A stretch of 21,283 nt of DNA, taken from positions 1 to 21,283 of the forward strand of contig DAIRVC010000031.1 of NCBI GenBank assembly GCA_036803025.1. The letters run 5' to 3'. The position numbers and the translations under genes were made by a program. The notes below the pieces were generated by a model. It worked only from the letters and a program-made list of their open reading frames with translations, had not been told where the DNA came from and searched no databases. Source of the stretch: DAIRVC01 sp036803025 (GTDB lineage Bacteria; Chloroflexota; Anaerolineae; Anaerolineales; E44-bin32). This document shows, in pieces, positions 6,868 to 15,702 of the stretch. Positions within the stretch are counted from its first letter, which is position 1. The number at the start of each line of letters is the position of its first letter.

Positions 6868-8256
6868 TCAGCGTTCGCGGCCGGAGGCCCGGGCGCGCTT
6901 GCGAAACGACAACCGCAGCGGGGTCCCCAGGAACCCGTACGCCTCCCGCAACCGGTTTTCCAGGTAGCGCTCGTAGGTGAAGTGCACCAGTTCCGGGTCG
7001 TTAACGTGGAAGAGGAATGTCGGCGGATCGGTGCGCACCTGCGAGGCATACAGGACTTTGAGGAACCGACCGCCCTTCGAAGGCGCGGCGTGCCCGGCCA
7101 GCGCCTCCTGGACCAGGCGGTTGAGCTCTCCGGTCGGGATGCGTCGCAATCGCTCTTCCTGGACGCGCAGCGCGGTCGGTAGCACCTGGTGAACGCGCTG
7201 GCCGGTCTTGGCTGAAATGAACAGCACCGGAACGTAATCCAGGAAGTTGAGCTGATGGCGGATGCGCTCGGCGAAATCCGGCAGGGTGCGCTCGTCTTTC
7301 TCGATCAGATCCCACTTGTTCACAATCACCACGACGCTCTTGTACTTGTCCAGCGCCATCCCGGCCACGTGCGTGTCCTGCGCGGTCACGCCCTCGGTGG
7401 CGTCGATCAGCAGCAGGGCCACGTCGGCCCGCTCCAATGCGCGCACGGCGCGCAGCACCGAGTACTTCTCGACGCCCGGCTCGATCCGGCCGCGGCGGCG
7501 TATCCCGGCCGTGTCGATCAACGTGATCGCCGTTCCGTGATAGGTCAGGTGCGTGTCGACCGCATCGCGGGTTGTGCCCGGGATCGGAGAGACCAGGACG
7601 CGCTCTTCCCCTAACAGGCGGTTGAGCAGGCTCGACTTGCCCACGTTCGGCCGGCCCACGATGGCGATGCGCACCGAGCCGTCCTCGGTCTGCTCGGCGG
7701 AGGTCTGCTCCCCGAGAGCCTCGATCAGGCGGTCGAGCATGTCGCCGGTCCCGGTCCCGTGCAGAGCGGAGATCGGCAGGGGATCGCCCATGCCAAGCGA
7801 GTAGAACTCGACCGCCTGGGCCCGCCGAGCTGCGGTGTCGCACTTGCTGACCACCAGCAGGACCGGCGCGCCGCGACTTCCGTCGGGCGCACGCCGGCGC
7901 CGCAGGATCTCGGCCACTTCCTGGTCCGCCGGGGTAGGGCCCGTTTCGCCGTCGACCAGGAACAGGACAGCGTCGGCCTCCGAGGCGGCCGCCTCGGCCT
8001 GCGCCCGGATCTGCGGCACGTACTCGGCCGAGTCGAGCGACAGGGGTTCGCCGGACCCCTGTCCGTGCGGATCGATTCCGCCGGTATCGACAATGTCGAA
8101 GGCGATCCCGCGCCACTCGGCTTCGGCCACCAGGCGGTCGCGCGTGGTGCCCGGCTTCTCATCGACGACGGCCAGGCGCTCCCCGGCCAGGCGGTTGAAG
8201 AGCGTCGACTTGCCCACATTCGGGCGGCCGACGAGGGCGACCACCGGCTTGCTCAC
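6868..8256 (-). CDS. der: Ribosome-assembly GTPase Der (EngA)
   Basis: Der has two tandem GTPase domains and a KH-like C-terminal domain and acts in maturation of the 50S ribosomal subunit. Both P-loops read GRPNVGKS (10-17 and 201-208). The switch motifs PGTTRD occur at 35-40 and 226-231, DTGG at 57-60 and DTAG at 248-251. The guanine-specificity motifs are SKCD (137-140, a mild variant of NKxD) and NKWD (313-316). The KH-like region begins near 355. At 462 residues it is normal length. The start is GTG, with GAGG five bases upstream overlapping the end of ybbR. Only 7 nt separate the two genes, so der is likely translated from the cdaA-ybbR transcript. Confidence 0.97.
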   Translation of the reverse strand: MSKPVVALVGRPNVGKSTLFNRLAGERLAVVDEKPGTTRDRLVAEAEWRGIAFDIVDTGGIDPHGQGSGEPLSLDSAEYVPQIRAQAEAAASEADAVLFLVDGETGPTPADQEVAEILRRRRAPDGSRGAPVLLVVSKCDTAARRAQAVEFYSLGMGDPLPISALHGTGTGDMLDRLIEALGEQTSAEQTEDGSVRIAIVGRPNVGKSSLLNRLLGEERVLVSPIPGTTRDAVDTHLTYHGTAITLIDTAGIRRRGRIEPGVEKYSVLRAVRALERADVALLLIDATEGVTAQDTHVAGMALDKYKSVVVIVNKWDLIEKDERTLPDFAERIRHQLNFLDYVPVLFISAKTGQRVHQVLPTALRVQEERLRRIPTGELNRLVQEALAGHAAPSKGGRFLKVLYASQVRTDPPTFLFHVNDPELVHFTYERYLENRLREAYGFLGTPLRLSFRKRARASGRER

Positions 8257-8263
8257 TTCAGCC

Positions 8264-9496
8264 TCACGGGGTGGGCGTGGGCGTGGCTGCCCGGCTGAGG
8301 GTGACCTGGATGGCCTCGGGGAGAATCGTCTGGGTGATGACGCCGGCCGGCAGGACGACGACCTGTGGGGTCACCTGATGCGTGCCGATGCGCAGGTCGC
8401 GCAGGTCGAGGTAGACGCGCACATCTCCCGGCTGCAGGTTGGAGAGGGCCGACACCGGGCCGGTGAGAATCACACTGACGCTGTCGGGCGAAGGCGTGGC
8501 GGCCAGGCCGCTGCCCAGCCCCTGGAACTCGACCGGCAGGGTGAGGGTCAGCGAGCTCTCGATGGTGGAGATTTCCACCTGCACCAGCACGGTCTGTGCC
8601 CCGACCGGCGTGATCCCTTCCGGCAGATCGAGCGCCAGACGACGTTCGAAGCTGCTGCGGCTGCCGGTCAGGTCGAGCGGCTCGGTCTCGACGAATCCGG
8701 GCAGGACCGCCACCGCCGATGCGTCGGCGGAGTAGACGGTCACGACCGGCGGCGAGATCGTCAGGCGTGCCAGCGCGTAGCCCGGTTCGACCTCGCCCTG
8801 GATCACCAGCGTGACGGCCACATCGCGATAGCCGCCCAGCCGCTCGATGGTGGCAGTGACCCGGACCGTATCCGGCTCGAGGCGCAGGCCTTCGAGCGAT
8901 TGCCCGGTCGAATCGACCGGTATCAGCCGCACGTCCTGGTCGATATCCTGACGTTGGTCGGTCACGTTGACCTCGGCCAGGACCTGTGCCACCTGGTCGA
9001 CCGCCGAGGCCGGGCCGGCCACGGCGACCTGGGTGGGGGCCACCGATTGTGTGACCAGTCGATAGCCGATCGCCGGGGAGCCGACGGTACGCACCTGCAC
9101 CGGGACGTCGCGCGTCGACACCCGTTCGATGGTCAGGATCACCGTCGACGGCTCGATCGACAGGGCGCGCGCCGGTTGACGATCGATGACTGCGGCCAGT
9201 TCGAGCTGGTGACGTCCGGAATCCAGCCCGGTCAGATCGGCGCTGACGTGGATCTCGTCCGCTGTCAGTTGATCGAGAATCGAACGCGGCGCCCGCACGC
9301 TGACGGTGGCGCTGGCCGGCGGCGAGCCGAGCAGGATGAGGTCGTCGGCCATGCCGGCGTACTCGATGGCGATCCCGTTGGCGTAAGTCTGCTCCTGGGT
9401 GGGGTCGGCGGCATTGACGGCCGAGCCCCAGACCAGCAGGGCCAGCAGGATGGCCATTGCCAGCGTCCCGGCGTTCCTGAGCAGCCAGCGCAACAT
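8264..9496 (-). CDS. ybbR: YbbR-domain protein, regulator of diadenylate cyclase (CdaR-like)
   Basis: The protein has one N-terminal membrane segment (about residues 8-30, TLAMAILLALLVWGSAV) followed by an extracytoplasmic region built of several ~80-90-residue YbbR repeats of beta strands. It ends in a short Thr/Pro tail. In Firmicutes the equivalent CdaR binds and modulates the c-di-AMP synthase CdaA encoded next to it. I prefer the ATG at 9496, which has AGGAG five bases upstream. A GTG at 9514 overlaps the cdaA stop as GTGA and would add six residues. Position directly after cdaA supports the assignment more than sequence identity does, since YbbR repeats diverge quickly. Confidence 0.9.
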   Translation of the reverse strand: MLRWLLRNAGTLAMAILLALLVWGSAVNAADPTQEQTYANGIAIEYAGMADDLILLGSPPASATVSVRAPRSILDQLTADEIHVSADLTGLDSGRHQLELAAVIDRQPARALSIEPSTVILTIERVSTRDVPVQVRTVGSPAIGYRLVTQSVAPTQVAVAGPASAVDQVAQVLAEVNVTDQRQDIDQDVRLIPVDSTGQSLEGLRLEPDTVRVTATIERLGGYRDVAVTLVIQGEVEPGYALARLTISPPVVTVYSADASAVAVLPGFVETEPLDLTGSRSSFERRLALDLPEGITPVGAQTVLVQVEISTIESSLTLTLPVEFQGLGSGLAATPSPDSVSVILTGPVSALSNLQPGDVRVYLDLRDLRIGTHQVTPQVVVLPAGVITQTILPEAIQVTLSRAATPTPTP

Positions 9497-9510
9497 GGCG
9501 ACTCCTGCCC

Positions 9511-10386
9511 TCACTCACCCGCCGGCCGATGGCGCAGGCGCTCCAACCCGGTGAGCACGCGCGCCACCAATGCGGGGAGCCAGCGCGGCTGGGGCGGGTG
9601 ATAGAAGGCCGACAGGATGTTGCGCAGCCGGTTGATATCCAGCCGGCGGATCATCCGACCATTGTGGGTGACCGAGATCGTGCCGCTTTCTTCGGAGACC
9701 ACGATGGCCACCGCATCGCTGACTTCGCTGATGCCCAGCGCCGCCCGATGCCGCAGGCCCATCTGTCGGTCGCCCCCGCGCGAGAGAGTCCCGCCCGTGG
9801 AGAGCGGCAGGACGCAGGAGGCGGCTGCCACCCGCTCGCCGCGAACGATCACCGCCCCGTCATGCAGCGGGGTGTTGACGTAGAAGATCTGCAGCAGCAG
9901 TTCGGGTGAGAGGGATGCATCCAAACGGACGCCGGTCTCGACGTATTCGTCCAGGTGGTCCTCGCGCTCAAGGACGACCAGGGCTCCGCAGCGCTGGTCA
10001 GCCAGGCGCTGCGCGGCGGTGCTGATGGCGGCAATCGTTCTCTCGATCGGGGAGGGGCCCTGGCCGGCGACGATCGTCGAGCCGGCCCGGCCCAAGCGCT
10101 CCAGGCCGCGGCGGATCTCCGGCGCGAAGATGACCGGGATGGCCACCAGCAGCGGGGTGAGCGTATTGCGCAGGAGCCAGGAGAACGCCGGCAGCGGCAG
10201 CAGGCTGGTGAGCAGGGCGATGAGGATGACCAGCAGGATCATGCCCCGCAGCAGCGCCGCCGCCTGAGTCCCGCGTACCAGACTGAGGACGAAGAAGAAG
10301 ATGGCGCTGACCAGCGCCACATCGACCAGGCTCAGCCAGTCGAGGCGCTGGAACAGGAAGGTGATTTCCCCGATGAGATTGCTCAC
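9511..10386 (-). CDS. cdaA: Diadenylate cyclase CdaA (c-di-AMP synthase)
   Basis: This enzyme joins two ATP molecules into c-di-AMP, a second messenger for potassium, osmotic and cell-wall control. Three hydrophobic segments (~20-38, ~42-62, ~68-88) form the usual CdaA membrane anchor. The DAC (DisA_N) domain follows, with the catalytic DGA motif at 176-178 in NTPLHDGAVIV and the RHR motif at 212-214 in GLRHRAALGISE. At 291 residues it is a normal CdaA length. The start is GTG with no good Shine-Dalgarno. It begins 29 nt after the TPR gene and ends next to ybbR, the classic cdaA-cdaR pair. The glmM gene that often follows in Firmicutes is absent; der takes that place. I see no c-di-AMP riboswitch in the short gap upstream. 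Confidence 0.96.
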   Translation of the reverse strand: MSNLIGEITFLFQRLDWLSLVDVALVSAIFFFVLSLVRGTQAAALLRGMILLVILIALLTSLLPLPAFSWLLRNTLTPLLVAIPVIFAPEIRRGLERLGRAGSTIVAGQGPSPIERTIAAISTAAQRLADQRCGALVVLEREDHLDEYVETGVRLDASLSPELLLQIFYVNTPLHDGAVIVRGERVAAASCVLPLSTGGTLSRGGDRQMGLRHRAALGISEVSDAVAIVVSEESGTISVTHNGRMIRRLDINRLRNILSAFYHPPQPRWLPALVARVLTGLERLRHRPAGE

Positions 10387-10415
10387 ACGCCAACCGCTAT
10401 TCGACGGAAGACAGA

Positions 10416-12740
10416 TCAGGCCCCGGACTGCAGGTTGCGCAGCAGTTCCTGATATCCTTCCAGGTCCGGCGGGTTCAGATCCAGGATGGATTGGATGGTG
10501 TGGATCGCATCCGGGATCTGGCCCGCATCGAGTTGAATCTCGCCCAGCGCGTCGTACTGGGCGATGGCATCGGCGTTGCGCCCGGCGGCCTTGTACGCTT
10601 CCGCCAGACGGGCGTGCAGGGCCTGCTTGCCGGGATGATCACGCGCCAGCTCCTCGAGCGTCTGCAGCGCGGCCGGGCCGCGCCCAAGACCGACCAGATG
10701 CTCCAGGTAGCTGTCCAGTTCCTTCCCGGCCTGATCCTCCTGCCCCAGGCGCAGGTTCAGGTCGATGACGTTCAGGCGCGCCTTCTCATCGCTGGGATCG
10801 ATGGTGCGGATCTGCTCGTACACACGCAGGGCCCGACGCCAATCCAGGCGCGAGAGGTCGATGTCGCCCATGCTGTGCAGGATCTTCAGGGACCAGGTGC
10901 GTTCGGTGGGCGAGCGTTGCGCCAGGCGCAGCGCGTCGGTCAGCGCCTTGCGGCCGGCATCCGTCTCGGCCAACTGCCGATACAGATCGGCCAGCTCCAA
11001 ATACTGCGTCAGAGCCTCGTCGACACGATCCTGCTGGGCCAGGACTTCGATCAGCCGGGTGCGTGTGTTGCGGTCGACGGGGGCGTGTTCGAGGATCAAC
11101 TCGTAGGTCTCCCCGGCCTGCTGCGTCTCGCCGCGCACACGGTGGGCCTCGGCCAGGATCTGGAGCTTGCGCAGGCCGTCTTCCATGCGGCCCGAGGCGA
11201 TCAAGATCTCGGCCATGCGCTGGTGCAGCGGCAGGTAGGTGGGCGCCTGCTGCAGCGCCAACATCGATTCCTCCATCGCCGCCACGTGCAACCCGGCGCG
11301 CATCAGCTCCTCGACGCGCACCATGGTCTGGATCACGCGGGCCGTGCCGGGTACGGCCAGCATCTCGGCGATCGGGACGACGGTGGCGCCGGTGCGTTGT
11401 GTCTCGAGCTGCTGACGGGCCTGCTTCAGGCGGCCGAGCCAGCCGGGGCCGCTCAGGAAGTTGAGCGTGTTCTCGACGATGCGGGAGAGCGACTCCGGGT
11501 CGCCCTCGCCCTGCGAGCTGAGGATCGTGTCGTACAGTTCGTTGAGCTGACCGGATTGGCTGCCGTCCACGGATAGGGCGTCGGCCTGCCGCAAGGCCTG
11601 CAGCAGGAAGCGCGCTGCCTCGGACATGTCGCCCTGCATGCGCGCCAGCCGACCGAGCGCCAGGTTGGCGCCCAGGGCCAACTCGGGGTGGCCCAGGGAG
11701 GAGGTCAGATGCTTGCGTGCCGCGCCCAGGTCCCCCAGCTCGCGCTTGAGCAGGCCCAGGTTGTAGTGGGCGGCCGGGTGATCCAGGCCGTCGTCGATGG
11801 CGCGCTGCAGTTCCTTGGCCGATTGGCTTTTCAGGCCGCGCGTCTGCAGATCGATGGCTTCCTTGAGGTACAGGTACATGCGCGGGCGGCCGCGGCCCTC
11901 GCGCGTGCTGTCGGTCTTTCCTTTGGCGATGTCGGAGATCTTGCCCGGCGCCTGCGGCGCATCGCCGCCGGTCGGATCTTCGAACAGCAGACCGGCCAGG
12001 ATGGTCAGCGATTTATTGCGCGCGCTGACCTCCGGGTCCGGGGATTCCTTGTCGGCTTCGGTGGCCGCGTCGGCCTCGATGAAACCGCGCACGCCGTCCA
12101 TGACCAGGGGCGCCGTGCCGCCGCGCGGCCGGGTGGGGGAAGGCAGCGGGCGGCCGTGACGCAGCAGGTTCAGGGCGTTGCTGGCTTCCGCATCCCCCGG
12201 GACGAGCACCATCGCTCGCTGGGCGGCTTCCGTCGCCCGGTCGATCTTGTTGCCGCGCTGCAGGATCGCGGCGACGGCCAGATACTCCTGCATGGCCTCG
12301 TGCTTGCGGCCCAGGCGCTCCAGCGTCAGGGCCAGTTTCGAGCGCGCCGCCAGGTTGCCCGGCGCCAGGCGGGCGATGTTGCGCCAGCTTTCGATGGCCC
12401 GCTCCGCATCCTTGCGGGCGATGTGCATCTCAGCCGCGGCTTCGTGCTGCTTGACGGCGTCTTCGACCTGACCGAGGCGCTCGAAGATCGATCCGCATTT
12501 CTCGACGGGCAGGGGGTCGCCGGGGGAGGACTTGGCGGCGCGGTGGTAGGCGGACAGGGCCTCTTTGAACTGGCCGCTCTCCAACAGGGCCAGTCCGAGG
12601 CTGGTCAAGGCGCTCGGGTTGTCGGGGGATTCAGCCAGGGCCTTGCGGTAGAACTCGATCGCGCGGGGCCACTGCAGGTCCCACGCGGCCGAGTGCCCCA
12701 GCCGCATCGATTCCTCGAACAGATCCTTCCGTCCGGTCAT
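10416..12740 (-). CDS. Large tetratricopeptide-repeat protein
   Basis: The 774-residue protein consists mainly of TPR helices. A first block covers about 15-185 (for example A.EFYRKALAESPDNPSALTSLGLALLESGQ). A low-complexity linker with Pro, Gly and acidic residues follows (~186-275), then further TPR-like blocks at ~285-395 and ~455-770. There is no signal peptide or membrane segment, so it is probably a cytoplasmic protein-protein scaffold. The binding partner is unknown. It starts at an ATG about 34 nt after a TATACT box and ends 29 nt before cdaA. That makes it a candidate first gene of the cdaA-ybbR-der transcript, although a function in c-di-AMP signalling is only suggested by position. 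Confidence 0.88.
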   Translation of the reverse strand: MTGRKDLFEESMRLGHSAAWDLQWPRAIEFYRKALAESPDNPSALTSLGLALLESGQFKEALSAYHRAAKSSPGDPLPVEKCGSIFERLGQVEDAVKQHEAAAEMHIARKDAERAIESWRNIARLAPGNLAARSKLALTLERLGRKHEAMQEYLAVAAILQRGNKIDRATEAAQRAMVLVPGDAEASNALNLLRHGRPLPSPTRPRGGTAPLVMDGVRGFIEADAATEADKESPDPEVSARNKSLTILAGLLFEDPTGGDAPQAPGKISDIAKGKTDSTREGRGRPRMYLYLKEAIDLQTRGLKSQSAKELQRAIDDGLDHPAAHYNLGLLKRELGDLGAARKHLTSSLGHPELALGANLALGRLARMQGDMSEAARFLLQALRQADALSVDGSQSGQLNELYDTILSSQGEGDPESLSRIVENTLNFLSGPGWLGRLKQARQQLETQRTGATVVPIAEMLAVPGTARVIQTMVRVEELMRAGLHVAAMEESMLALQQAPTYLPLHQRMAEILIASGRMEDGLRKLQILAEAHRVRGETQQAGETYELILEHAPVDRNTRTRLIEVLAQQDRVDEALTQYLELADLYRQLAETDAGRKALTDALRLAQRSPTERTWSLKILHSMGDIDLSRLDWRRALRVYEQIRTIDPSDEKARLNVIDLNLRLGQEDQAGKELDSYLEHLVGLGRGPAALQTLEELARDHPGKQALHARLAEAYKAAGRNADAIAQYDALGEIQLDAGQIPDAIHTIQSILDLNPPDLEGYQELLRNLQSGA

Positions 12741-12774
12741 GCGGTTGCGATCCGATGTGCGGGATAGTGCGGCG

Positions 12775-12787
12775 AGTATAGCACAAG
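12775..12787 (-). promoter_or_regulatory. Candidate extended -10 promoter of the TPR-cdaA run
   Basis: TGCTATACT lies on the minus strand (hexamer 12780-12775), with the extended TG element and no good -35. It shares CTTGTGCTA with the element at 6116-6128. It sits 34 nt before the ATG at 12740. Confidence 0.5.
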
Positions 12788-12788
12788 T

Positions 12789-12807
12789 CGCCCGGCGAAG
12801 CCGGGCG
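12789..12807 (-). terminator. Hairpin after polA
   Basis: CGCCCGGC and GCCGGGCG form an 8-bp stem with a 3-nt loop, 17 nt past the polA stop codon. The following bases on the minus strand (ACTTGTGCTATA) are only weakly T-rich, so termination may be partial. The hairpin ends just upstream of the -10 of the next gene. Confidence 0.45.
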
Positions 12808-12824
12808 CGCGCAGGCGGGGCGCG

Positions 12825-15602
12825 TTACGCGACCGGCTGCATGTCGTTCCAGTTGGAGCCGAACTTGGCGTCGGTCTTGAGCGGCACGCGCAGCAGGTAG
12901 GCTTGCTGCATCACCTGCATCGCCACGCGAGCGGTATCCTTGAGCTCGGCGCGCCGGCACTCGAGCACCAGTTCATCATGCACCTGGAGCAGCATGCGGG
13001 CGGAGAGCCCGGCCTCGGCCAGCGCCGCGGGCATGCGCAGCATCGCCTGCTTGATGATGTCGGCCGCCGTTCCCTGGATAGGAGCGTTGACGGCTTCGCG
13101 CTCGGCCCGGGCACGCGCCGCCTCGGGGACCGAGGCCGCCCCGCGCAGCAACTGCGGGAAGTAGCGCCGCCGGCCCATGAGCGTCTCCACGTAGCCCAGC
13201 TCGGCCGCCTGCCGGCGTGCCTGATCGAGATAGCGGCGGACGCCGGGGAACTGCTGGAAGTAAGCCTTGACGAAATTCTCGGCCTCACTCAGCGTCATCT
13301 CCGTCGAGCGCGATAGGCCGAAGGCGCTCATCCCGTAGATCAGGCCGAAGTTGACCGCCTTGGCCTGCCGGCGGGCCTCGGGCGTCACCGCCGCGAGCGG
13401 GGTGCCGGATATGGCCGCGGCGGTCGCGGCATGGATATCCTGGTCCTCATGGAAAGCCTGGATCATGGCGTCGTCTTCGGCGATGTGCGCCACGATGCGC
13501 AGCTCGATTTGTGAGTAGTCGACGCTGAGCAGCACGTGGTCCGGCGCGGAGATGAAAGCCCGGCGGATCAGCCGGCCCTGGTCTGTGCGGATGGGGATGT
13601 TCTGCAGATTCGGTTCGGAAGAGGCCAGCCGCCCGGTCACCGATCCGGTCTGGCTGTAGGAGGTATGCACCCGGCCGCTGTCCGGATTGACCTGCTCCGG
13701 GAGCGCGTCGGCGTAGGTCGACTTGAGCTTTGAGATCTCGCGGTGCTCCAGGATGCGCTCGACGACCGGGTGGGCATGCCGCAGATCCTCAAGGACGGAG
13801 GCGGCCGTGGAGAAATGGCCGGAGGCGGTCTTGCGCGTCCGGTCCGGAGGCGCCAGCCCGAGATCGACGAACAGGGCCCCCGCCAGTTGTTGGGTCGAGT
13901 TCAGGTTGAACTCGCGGCCGACCGTCTGGTAGATCTCGGCCTCCAGTTCTGCCATGCGCGTGGCCATTTCCTGGGAGACCGTTTCGAGGAGACCGGCATC
14001 CAGGCAGATGCCGGCCATCTCCATCTCCGCCAGTACGGTGACCAGCGGCATTTCTAGGCTGCGGAACAAGTTCATCTGCTGCTTCTGCTCAAGCTCCTGT
14101 TCGAGCTCGGGCAGCAGGCGCAGGCAGACCTCCGCATCGGCGGCGGCGTAGGGAGCCACGTCGGCGATGGGGACCTCAGCCATCGAGCGCTGGCCTCGAC
14201 CGCTCCCGATCAGGCTCTCGATCTCGGTCATCTCGATCCCCAGGCGGACGAAAGCCAGGTTCTTCAAGCCCAGGTTGCGCGAGGCCGGGTCGATGAGCCA
14301 CTCCGCCAGCATGGTGTCGAAAGTGAGCGGCGCCGCTCGCAGACCCAGACGAGCCAGGACGGTGTAGTCGTACTTGAGATTGTGACCGACCTTGGGCAGC
14401 GCCGGGTTGGTCAGGGCCGGGCGCAGCGCTTCCAGCGCACGGCGGGCCGGGATCTGCGCTCCGCCGGCCGCGGTTGGATTGTGGCCCACAGGCAGGTAGA
14501 AGGCCTGACCGGGGGCGACCGCCAGCGACAGGCCGACCAGTTCGGCGCGCACGGCGTCGGTGCTGGTGGTCTCGACGTCCAGTGCGACCGCCGAAGCGTT
14601 GGCCAGGCGGCGCAGCAGCTCGTCGAGTGCATCCTGATTGTCGACGACCATCACCTCCAGCCCGGGCTGCACCGGCGCGGCTGGCGCGGCGAACATGGTC
14701 AGCTGCTGGCCGCGGTCGTCGCCGCCCGGCAACCGCGCCAGGAGCGAGCGGAACTCCAGTTCTCGGAAGAGTTCGAAGACGCCCTCGCGGTCGACGGGCC
14801 GGCGCAGGCAGGCGGCCAGGTCGAACTCCATGGGGACATCGGTGGCGATGGCGGACAGCTGCTGACTGAGCAACGCCTGTTCGCGCCCGTTCTCCAGGAG
14901 TGTGCGCCAGCGCGTGGGCACCTCCGGCAGATGAGCGTAGATGCCGCTCAGGCTCTCGAATTTGCGCAGAAGATCGGCGGCGGTCTTCTCGCCGATCCCC
15001 TTGACGCCGGGGATGTTGTCGCTGGTGTCGCCGACCATGGCCTTGAAGTCGACCACCTGATCGGGCCGCACCCCGAATCGCTGTTCGACCATCCCGGGGT
15101 CGTAGTCGACGGCTTCGGACAGCTTCTGGCCGGCCAGCTGTATGGTGATGTCGTCGTCGGCCAGCTGAAGCAGGTCGCGATCACCGGTCAGGATGACGAC
15201 GTGCACGCCCTGTGCGGCGGCCCGCCGGGCAATCGTCCCCAGCACGTCGTCGGCCTCGTACCCTTGTGCCTCCAGAATGGGGATGCCGAACGCCTGCACC
15301 ACCTGCCGGATGCGGTCGAGCTGCGGCGCCAGGTCTTCCGGCATCTTGTCGCGCGTGGCCTTGTAGTCTTCGTACAGGTCATCGCGGAACGTGCGTCCGG
15401 TGTCGAAGGAGACGGCCAGGTACTCGGGCTCGGCTTGTTCGAGCAGGCGAAGCAGGATCGAGGTGAACCCGTACACGCCGGCTGTCGGCTCGCCCGATTT
15501 CGTCGACCAACGCGAGCTGTCGGCGGCGCGCGTCAATGCAAAGTAAGCACGGTACGCCAGGGCGTGGCCGTCAATCAGGTAGAGACGAGGCTTCTCCGGC
15601 AT
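12825..15602 (-). CDS. polA: DNA polymerase I
   Basis: This 925-residue polymerase fills gaps and removes primers and damaged strands. The N-terminal 5'-3' exonuclease (~5-290) has YLIDG, YEADD and GDTSDNIPGVKGIGEKTA motifs. The central 3'-5' proofreading domain (~315-505) keeps its DEDDy residues: Asp342 and Glu344 (LDVETTSTD), Asp412 (LKYDY) and Tyr485/Asp489 (YAAAD). The polymerase domain (~510-925) has SVDYSQIELR (693-702), the O-helix RRQAKAVNFGLIYG (744-757), and LQVHDELVLE (872-881). All three activities therefore look intact, unlike in several thermophile and Firmicute enzymes that lost proofreading. The ATG is preceded by GAGGT about seven bases upstream. A TACAAT box lies about 75 nt upstream of the start. 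Confidence 0.97.
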   Translation of the reverse strand: MPEKPRLYLIDGHALAYRAYFALTRAADSSRWSTKSGEPTAGVYGFTSILLRLLEQAEPEYLAVSFDTGRTFRDDLYEDYKATRDKMPEDLAPQLDRIRQVVQAFGIPILEAQGYEADDVLGTIARRAAAQGVHVVILTGDRDLLQLADDDITIQLAGQKLSEAVDYDPGMVEQRFGVRPDQVVDFKAMVGDTSDNIPGVKGIGEKTAADLLRKFESLSGIYAHLPEVPTRWRTLLENGREQALLSQQLSAIATDVPMEFDLAACLRRPVDREGVFELFRELEFRSLLARLPGGDDRGQQLTMFAAPAAPVQPGLEVMVVDNQDALDELLRRLANASAVALDVETTSTDAVRAELVGLSLAVAPGQAFYLPVGHNPTAAGGAQIPARRALEALRPALTNPALPKVGHNLKYDYTVLARLGLRAAPLTFDTMLAEWLIDPASRNLGLKNLAFVRLGIEMTEIESLIGSGRGQRSMAEVPIADVAPYAAADAEVCLRLLPELEQELEQKQQMNLFRSLEMPLVTVLAEMEMAGICLDAGLLETVSQEMATRMAELEAEIYQTVGREFNLNSTQQLAGALFVDLGLAPPDRTRKTASGHFSTAASVLEDLRHAHPVVERILEHREISKLKSTYADALPEQVNPDSGRVHTSYSQTGSVTGRLASSEPNLQNIPIRTDQGRLIRRAFISAPDHVLLSVDYSQIELRIVAHIAEDDAMIQAFHEDQDIHAATAAAISGTPLAAVTPEARRQAKAVNFGLIYGMSAFGLSRSTEMTLSEAENFVKAYFQQFPGVRRYLDQARRQAAELGYVETLMGRRRYFPQLLRGAASVPEAARARAEREAVNAPIQGTAADIIKQAMLRMPAALAEAGLSARMLLQVHDELVLECRRAELKDTARVAMQVMQQAYLLRVPLKTDAKFGSNWNDMQPVA

Positions 15603-15676
15603 GATCTACCTCGATCACGGACTTGTGTGTGTTTGCAGGTCGGCGACGGTGACGGTGCCTGAGCGAATCGGCCCGC

Positions 15677-15685
15677 ATTGTAACA
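15677..15685 (-). promoter_or_regulatory. Candidate extended -10 promoter of polA
   Basis: TGTTACAAT on the minus strand gives an extended -10 (hexamer 15682-15677). The expected start of transcription near 15670 leaves a leader of about 68 nt before the ATG at 15602. No convincing -35 is seen; the region upstream is the end of the preceding coding sequence. Confidence 0.4.
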
Positions 15686-15702
15686 CCGGGCCGCGGCTCA
15701 CC

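Noticed and set aside
7835..9601. Long plus-strand open frame (588 codons) opposite der and ybbR
   Set aside because: Antisense to two well-supported genes, with Arg/Gly/Asp/His-rich low-quality composition typical of high-GC shadow frames and no recognisable motif.
10387..10415. c-di-AMP (ydaO) riboswitch before cdaA
   Set aside because: The gap is only 29 nt, far too short for the riboswitch.
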